DNA of 64,000 bases, taken from contig DATMRF010000144.1 in assembly GCA_035566435.1 (NCBI GenBank), positions 84,978-148,977 of the forward strand, in the 5' to 3' direction. This document shows positions 59,200 to 64,000 of the stretch, in pieces. The DNA is from DATMRF01 sp035566435. GTDB taxonomy: Bacteria; Verrucomicrobiota; Verrucomicrobiia; Limisphaerales; UBA8199. A model generated the notes under the pieces. It did no database searches. It was not told the DNA's origin and saw only the letters and a list, made by a program, of their open reading frames with translations. Each line of letters opens with the position of its first letter. Position 1 is the stretch's first letter. A program made the translations under genes and the position numbers.

Positions 59200-59973
59200 T
59201 CAGGAACCTTCCTTAACACCCTCCAGCATTTCCGCCACCCCGCCTCGCGCCTTGGCGCCGAACCTGGCCAGCCGCCGGCCTACTTGGGCCTGTAACGCCT
59301 TCACCCGTTCCACGGCTGCTCCCAGCCCTTGCGCTACCTCGCGCCTCTTCTGCCCGTCCCAAACCCTCCCGAACACTTCCAACAACTGCTTCCGCTTCCC
59401 TAGGCTCGCCTCAAAACCCCCTTTGAGCTCTCCCAGCAACTTTTCCTTTTCCTTTCGCATCAGCTCCTCATCCGGCGGCGCTATCCGTCCCGGCAGATGA
59501 TCGAAGATGCTCACCAACTCCCCGTCAGCCTTCGGCGGCAGCACGTCCCATTCACCCGTCACCAGCCGCGTCTCGCTCCTTTCGTGCAACCACCGCACCC
59601 GATGCTTTATCAGCGCCCGCAGTTCTCGCCGGATATCCTCCGCCGTGTAAAGAATTGGGACACTCCCCGTCTCCCGGTACATCAGCCGCTCAAACGCCGC
59701 CTGCACCAATCCCTCCGCGTCATACCCGTCTGCCAACACTGGGTCGTCCTGTTCCCGCCAACGCCCATACTGTCCAATCTCAAACCGCGCATAACCAATC
59801 GCCTCGGCCCAAAAAGCCCTCAGCGCATCGGCACCCAGCGCGCGCAACCGCCCCCGCCAGCCAGGCGGCACCAACGCCGCCCACTCCGCTTCCGCGGGCA
59901 CAGGTGGCAGTCCGACAGGTCCCTGCTCCAGCGTGTAAATCAGTCCCGGCTCCAAACTTTCACTCTCATCCAT
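59200..59973 (-). CDS. Divergent ECF-like sigma factor
   Basis: 257 residues. A region-2-like helix pair (YDAEGLVQAAFERLMYRET, AEDIRRELRALIKHRVRWLHERSE) and a region-4-like C-terminus (RREVAQGLGAAVERVKALQAQVGRRLARF) match a sigma-70/ECF layout with a long linker that includes PGRIAPPDEELMRKEKEKLL. No anti-sigma gene is nearby. It is divergent from the second DUF3486-like gene across a 310-nt gap, suggesting that the two work together or share a control region. Confidence 0.6.
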   Translation of the reverse strand: MDESESLEPGLIYTLEQGPVGLPPVPAEAEWAALVPPGWRGRLRALGADALRAFWAEAIGYARFEIGQYGRWREQDDPVLADGYDAEGLVQAAFERLMYRETGSVPILYTAEDIRRELRALIKHRVRWLHERSETRLVTGEWDVLPPKADGELVSIFDHLPGRIAPPDEELMRKEKEKLLGELKGGFEASLGKRKQLLEVFGRVWDGQKRREVAQGLGAAVERVKALQAQVGRRLARFGAKARGGVAEMLEGVKEGS

Positions 59974-60283
59974 AACGCCCGCGCGTATTCACAAAACTGA
60001 CAGCACAATCCGCGCCATCAGGCCATCACTTATCCTGGATTTTGGACTCTGACCGTGATGTTTGGTTTTTGCTGTTTTCCCGTTGGTTTTCGCTGTTTGG
60101 AATTTGTCGTTCTACTTCTCCAAATCAGCCTCCCTGTTACTTGTCCCATTTTTCCATTTTTTTTGAGCCGAAATCATTTTCGACCGGGGGTTTATATATA
60201 GAGGGTGTTATCCCCTTCGGCTGCGGCGGACCTGTCAAACCGCCGCGTCCCAGTCATTGATAAACTGAAAGTCACACACACCT
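59974..60283. other. 310-nt divergent intergenic region
   Basis: No gene supported. AT-rich near 60155-60205, with TTTATATATAG at 60188-60200, the best candidate for a promoter serving the DUF3486-like gene. No tandem 10-bp repeats here, unlike the other paralogue's upstream region. Confidence 0.4.
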
Positions 60284-61357
60284 ATGCAAACCGAACAAAC
60301 CGAACCTCAACTGCCCCCCACCACGCCCAACGCCCAGCCCGCGCTTTCCACTGACCTCGCCCCCCTCGCGCCATCAGATGGGGAGAGGGCAGCGGAAAGG
60401 GGCACTTTAACGGCTCCAACCGTGCACTGGGTTCAAGAAATCCGCGACCTCGCCGCGCAACCGGCAATTAATCATCACCTGGCGACTATCAACCAACTAA
60501 CCAGCCATCAACTATCAACCGTCAACCACCCGTCCTCCATAGCTCTGGCGACGGTGGATCAACCAGCTCCGACCGTCATTGACGCCAGGCCCCTGGCCGT
60601 CCGGCACCACAAGTCTCGCCGCAGGGGTCGCATTGCTAATCTCCCCAAGCCCCACCGCGACATGGTCAACCGCATGCTCTCCAACGGCGTCCCCTACAAA
60701 AACATCGTCGCCGCTCTCGCCGAGGCGGGCTTTAGCGTTGTTGAGCGCAACATCTCACGTTGGGCCACTGGCGGCCATCTCGAATGGCGCTTGGAACAGG
60801 ACCTCATCCTCCAAAACCGCCTCGACCAGGACCATCTGGTCGATCATCTCCGCCGTGAGGACGCCTCCGAGTTGCCCGAAGTCGGCCTCCAGGCCGCCGC
60901 CACTCGCCTCTCCCAGATTCTCCTCCAAAAAATCGCCAATGCCGACAACGTCGAAGCCAATCTCGGCACTTTTTCCCAGATCGTGGACCTCCTGTGCCGG
61001 CTTAACCGCGAACTTGGGACCCTCCAAAAACAGCGCGACGACTCCCGTCGCTCTCTCGGCGCTGCTTACGACCCAGCCCGAATCAAGAACGAGGATCAAA
61101 ACTCCACCCTCGAGCGTGAGCGCCTCTTCAGCGATCCGGATGATCCGGATTCCGGCTTGGCCGGCCCAGCGGTTCCGCCTCTCCTGCCTCCCATTCCCAC
61201 GTCCACCACCCTCGAGGTGAAGGATCTACAAGACGCACTCCGTAGGCAGCGCGAACGAAATAACCACGTTCGGGAAATAATGAAGGCCTTTAACCCCAAA
61301 AAGGACCCCGCTTCCACCGTACCTGCGCTTCTTCCGCCAACGGAACCCGCCCCGTAG
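60284..61357 (+). CDS. DUF3486-like DNA-binding protein, second paralogue
   Basis: 357 residues. A Thr/Pro/Ala-rich N-terminal 110 residues lead into SRRRGRIANLPKPHRDMVNR, GVPYKNIVAALAEAGF and ERNISRWATGGHLEWRL, then LPEVGLQAAATRLSQILLQK and LLCRLNRELGTLQKQRDD. These align block by block with the gene at 38739, so the two are paralogues of Mu gp27/small-terminase type. The C-terminus is longer and helical (DLQDALRRQRERNNHVREIM). Tandem 10-bp repeats begin 3 nt after its stop. No other phage genes around. Confidence 0.6.
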   Translation: MQTEQTEPQLPPTTPNAQPALSTDLAPLAPSDGERAAERGTLTAPTVHWVQEIRDLAAQPAINHHLATINQLTSHQLSTVNHPSSIALATVDQPAPTVIDARPLAVRHHKSRRRGRIANLPKPHRDMVNRMLSNGVPYKNIVAALAEAGFSVVERNISRWATGGHLEWRLEQDLILQNRLDQDHLVDHLRREDASELPEVGLQAAATRLSQILLQKIANADNVEANLGTFSQIVDLLCRLNRELGTLQKQRDDSRRSLGAAYDPARIKNEDQNSTLERERLFSDPDDPDSGLAGPAVPPLLPPIPTSTTLEVKDLQDALRRQRERNNHVREIMKAFNPKKDPASTVPALLPPTEPAP

Positions 61358-61775
61358 GATTACGGTCGGCTACGGTCGGCTACGGTCGGCTACGGTCGCC
61401 TATGGTCGGCTACGGAAGGGACCGTAGCCGGCCGGCGACCGGAAGACCGGGGGAAGCCCCGGCGGTCCCGTTTGGCCCATGGAGCGGCAGGATTAATTCC
61501 GGTTATCGCGGATGGCACGAGTTCGCCGCGCAAAGCGGATTGTGGATTCGCCGAGTTTTGTGCGAGTTGCCTTCATTCACGATGCGAGCTATCTTGGGGG
61601 CCTCATTGGCTTGATTATTGCTCTTTTTACTGTTCGCCTATCGAAGCGACATGCCAGCAAGTAAAGTAGGAAGTGGGGCGGCGATGCGGGCGGACTAGAG
61701 TTTCGCAAGCAACCAAGGGGTGGTTTTTTGCTCGTCCTTTGACCTTACAACGCGGCTTTGTTTTAAAATATCAAC
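61358..61775. other. Gene-free stretch beginning with the tandem repeats
   Basis: 418 nt between the DUF3486-like gene and the M48 gene. Apart from the 10-bp repeat array at its left end, nothing recognisable. The promoter of the peptidase/DUF4011 pair probably lies in the right half. Confidence 0.4.
61361..61420. repeat. 10-bp tandem repeat downstream of DUF3486-like gene
   Basis: Five units of TACGGTCGGC (two with one substitution) at 61361-61410, a partial sixth, and then the inverse ACCGTAGCC at 61421-61429. Same 10-bp period as the array before the paralogue at 38739 although the sequence differs. Confidence 0.75.
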
Positions 61776-62981
61776 GTGGACGAACCGGGAAACATTCTGG
61801 AACCGTTGGCGTATCACATCGAACTGAGGGATTACCTCAAATCGGAGGAGCGCGAACTATGGAACTGGTTCTCTTCCGCAAAAGCGAAAGCGGATTACAC
61901 CGAAAACCTTCGCCTTGAGTTGCTCAAATCCACGTACCGCCTTGACGCCGAGGGGCACCCCGAACTTTACCAAAGTCTGAACGAGGTGAAGGCCCGGCTT
62001 CAACTCGACGTCCCAGTCACTCTTTATCAGGCGCAGAACAGCTCGCAGCTCAATGCCGCGCTCTACTTCATACCCGGGCAGGGCCACGTTGTATTCTCCG
62101 GGCCGGTATTCACGCTTTTGAACTCAGAGGAACTGAAGTCCGTCATCGGCCACGAACTCGCGCACTACCACCTGTGGGAGAGGGATGCCGGCCAATTCCA
62201 TATCGCCGACCGGCTAATTCATGCGGTGGCTAACGATCCGCGCGCATCCGCCAGCCACGAGCAGACGGCACGACGCTATCAGCTTTACACGGAGATTTTC
62301 GCCGATCGCGGCTCTTTGCGCGTAACCGATGATGCCGGCCCAGTGGTGGCGGGCCTTGTGAAAATGCTGACCGGCTTGTCCCAGGTCAGCGCCGCCAGCT
62401 ATTTGAAGCAAGCCGGAGAGATTTTTGCCAACGGTAATGTTTCCACGCAAGGGGTCTCTCATCCGGAAGCGTTTATCCGCGCACGGGCGCTCGCATTATG
62501 GCAGGAGTTGGCTGGGAACGCGGCTGCGCCGATCCACGGCATGATTGAAGGTGGGGTCATACTTGATGAGTTGGATTTGCTGGGTCAAAAACGGCTGACC
62601 TCGGCTACCCAGCGGCTGCTGCAATGTTTGTTGAGGCCCAAATGGTTCCAGACGCCAGCCACGCTCGGACACGCGAAGCTGTTTTTCGCCAATTTCAGGC
62701 CAGCCGACGGCCGTGACAGCCTTCCGGTTGATGAATTAAAATCCGGCGATGCCAAGCTGCACGAATTTCTTTGTTATATCCTGCTCGATTTCACCAAAGC
62801 TGACCCCGAGCTGGACGAAATGCCGCTCGCGGCAGCGTTGGAGTTGAGCCGCCAACTCGAATTGGATGCGCAATTCGAGAAACTGGCCGTAAAAGAACTC
62901 AAGCTGAGGGTCCGCGACGTGCGGCGAATCAAGGAACAGGCGGCTCAAATGCTCGCCAAAGCCGAGGCGAACGGTGAATGA
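61776..62981 (+). CDS. M48-family metallopeptidase
   Basis: 401 residues from a GTG at 61776. Zinc site HELAH at 126-130 with third ligand Glu about 173 in TEIFADRGS. No transmembrane helices, unlike HtpX, so cytosolic. A helical C-terminal part of about 150 residues (RRIKEQAAQMLAKAEANG at the end) has no assigned role. Its stop lies inside the first codons of the next gene (8-nt overlap), so the two are translationally coupled and probably act together. Confidence 0.82.
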   Translation: MDEPGNILEPLAYHIELRDYLKSEERELWNWFSSAKAKADYTENLRLELLKSTYRLDAEGHPELYQSLNEVKARLQLDVPVTLYQAQNSSQLNAALYFIPGQGHVVFSGPVFTLLNSEELKSVIGHELAHYHLWERDAGQFHIADRLIHAVANDPRASASHEQTARRYQLYTEIFADRGSLRVTDDAGPVVAGLVKMLTGLSQVSAASYLKQAGEIFANGNVSTQGVSHPEAFIRARALALWQELAGNAAAPIHGMIEGGVILDELDLLGQKRLTSATQRLLQCLLRPKWFQTPATLGHAKLFFANFRPADGRDSLPVDELKSGDAKLHEFLCYILLDFTKADPELDEMPLAAALELSRQLELDAQFEKLAVKELKLRVRDVRRIKEQAAQMLAKAEANGE

Positions 62982-64000
62982 CGTAGTTCAACCGCCGTTC
63001 CTGAAATTGCTCGAAGCCGGCGTCGCAAAGGGCGGCTTCGAGACCGACGACGTGCTGGCGGCGTTGTTGCCTCTGATGAAGCAGGTGCGCGCGGCCCACG
63101 AAGCAGGACTCGTAGCGCCACTCGACGGGGTTCAAGACCTGACGGTTACCGGCCAGGGGCGCCTGATGTTTTCCCCGGCGAAAGTCAGCTCACCGGAAAA
63201 GAGCGCGGCCAGGGTGGAAGCGCTGCAATCCCCGGTCAGCCACGCAGTCGAAGTCGTGGCTGAATCACGCCACACGGCTGATATCGACGACGCATCTCTG
63301 ACCAGCTCCGATCTCCGTGTGGGCTCGGCCGAAAGCAAAATCACCAAGCCCGTTTTTCTGCCGAACTACCAATCATGGGAGCACGCGGTCGGACATCACG
63401 ACGAATTGACCGACATCTTCTCCCTCGGGATGCTTCTAGCCAGCATGGCGTGTGGCCTGGATTTCACGGATGCCGGCGAACTGGAGCTCTTCACCGTCAA
63501 CCGCTCCAATCTCTTTGGCGTGAATCGCCGGCTGAACGCCGTGCTCGCCTCGGTCATTGTGCAGATGACGGAGTTAAACCGGCACAAACGCGCGCCGGAT
63601 TTAGTGCAGATGATTTCGCGGCTGGAGAATTACCGCGAGCAGCCGGTCGATTTTGATACCAACTTTTTTGGCCGAAAGGAATTCAAGGACTCCGCCCTGG
63701 CCGGCAAGCGCCGGTTAATCCAGTCGCACTTGCGCGACCGGCTCTTTGAAATTTCACGGCGCAACCGGCTCATCTATTTCAGGCCCACCCTCCAAACGCT
63801 CAATCTGACGGTAGCGTCCGTTCCACTCCTGCTGGATTACCGGAACATCAAGCGGGAGCAACTCTTTGTCTGGCATCGCGAACTGGCCGCCATTATCACC
63901 GAGGGCACGCCGATGTCACTGGGCAAATACCTGCGCTTCGAAGACGCGCCTTACATTCCCGGTGTCCTCGACAAAATCATCAGCGAGGCAAGGCGCGACC
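62974..64000 (+). CDS. Pseudokinase-like plus DUF4011-like large protein, 5' part only
   Basis: Starts at GTG 62974 and remains open to the window end (342 codons seen). Early residues (VRAAHEAGLVAPLDGVQDLT and TGQGRLMFSP) mimic a kinase catalytic loop but lack HRD. Residues around 130-160 (NYQSWEHAVGHHDELTDIFS, LGMLLASMACGLDF) match the kinase C-lobe helix F region. Then RLIQSHLRDRLFEISRRNRL and IYFRPTLQTLNL resemble DUF4011, normally the front of large SF1 helicase proteins with a Vsr-like nuclease end. The N-lobe of a kinase is absent. Coupled to the M48 gene; probably part of a defence-type system. Confidence 0.6.
   Translation, partial: MNDVVQPPFLKLLEAGVAKGGFETDDVLAALLPLMKQVRAAHEAGLVAPLDGVQDLTVTGQGRLMFSPAKVSSPEKSAARVEALQSPVSHAVEVVAESRHTADIDDASLTSSDLRVGSAESKITKPVFLPNYQSWEHAVGHHDELTDIFSLGMLLASMACGLDFTDAGELELFTVNRSNLFGVNRRLNAVLASVIVQMTELNRHKRAPDLVQMISRLENYREQPVDFDTNFFGRKEFKDSALAGKRRLIQSHLRDRLFEISRRNRLIYFRPTLQTLNLTVASVPLLLDYRNIKREQLFVWHRELAAIITEGTPMSLGKYLRFEDAPYIPGVLDKIISEARRD

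Noticed and set aside
60042..60260. 72-codon frame in the divergent sigma/DUF3486-like gap
   Set aside because: Low-complexity and aromatic-rich, AT-rich promoter-like DNA, no motif.
61361..61429. CRISPR-like array
   Set aside because: Units are contiguous 10-mers without spacers and there are no cas genes, so it is a tandem repeat.

Overview
The window looks like a chromosomal piece of a Verrucomicrobiota bacterium of the Pedosphaera/Limisphaerales type. The reasons are: many PQQ-like beta-propeller proteins, prepilin-type proteins with the N-terminal FTLIELLVV helix, a PEP-CTERM protein, Tat-exported and lipoprotein enzymes, sodium:solute symporters beside glycosidases, moderately high GC, and numerous short palindromic intergenic repeats. 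I saw no rRNA, tRNA, CRISPR array or intact mobile element. Taxonomy is inference from gene content only.

Layout. 1-8.6 kb: a PQQ-like propeller on the minus strand, then plus-strand genes for two tandem secreted paralogues (one PEP-CTERM), a prepilin-like protein and two more propellers. 8.6-27.0 kb: an almost unbroken minus-strand run of 15 genes. Read in the direction of transcription it begins with a ROK regulator, then a TauE/SafE exporter, an FSA-type transaldolase, an aldehyde dehydrogenase, a FucI-like isomerase, a symporter, a class II aldolase and a GH2 Tat lipoprotein. After these come two propellers, a small Tat Cys-rich protein, an NHL propeller, a NapG-like ferredoxin, a NapH-like membrane polyferredoxin and another propeller. 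Many junctions are ATGA overlaps. The first half resembles a transaldolase-type (sulfo-TAL-like) sulfonated-sugar pathway; the second half looks like an undescribed quinol/FeS/propeller electron-transfer module.

27.2-36.6 kb: a small membrane protein, a prepilin-like protein, two propellers, a TonB-like lipoprotein, a diheme cytochrome c, a coiled-coil porin, a monoheme cytochrome c and an unknown exported protein. 36.7-39.5 kb: a voltage-gated K+ channel gene interrupted by an amber stop, gene remnants, and a phage-Mu-gp27-like (DUF3486-like) DNA-binding protein. 39.8-45.6 kb: PutA, a sugar transporter of the major facilitator superfamily, and a cytidylate-kinase-like protein.

45.7-54.5 kb: an L-fucose cluster (AraC regulator, GH29 fucosidase, symporter, exported mutarotase, dehydrogenase, fuconate dehydratase, lactonase). 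Its last two steps, an SDR dehydrogenase and an FAH-type hydrolase, are decayed and fused by deletion, followed by a decayed MarR regulator. 54.5-61.4 kb: an Xre-like fragment, a trimeric surface protein with an S74 chaperone domain, remnants of DUF932-like, MFS and SRPBCC genes, a YncE-like propeller, and an ECF-like sigma factor divergent from a second DUF3486-like paralogue. Both DUF3486-like genes lie next to tandem 10-bp repeats. 61.8-64 kb: an M48 metallopeptidase gene overlapping a large gene with a pseudokinase-like region followed by a DUF4011-like region, which runs off the window end and may be a defence system.
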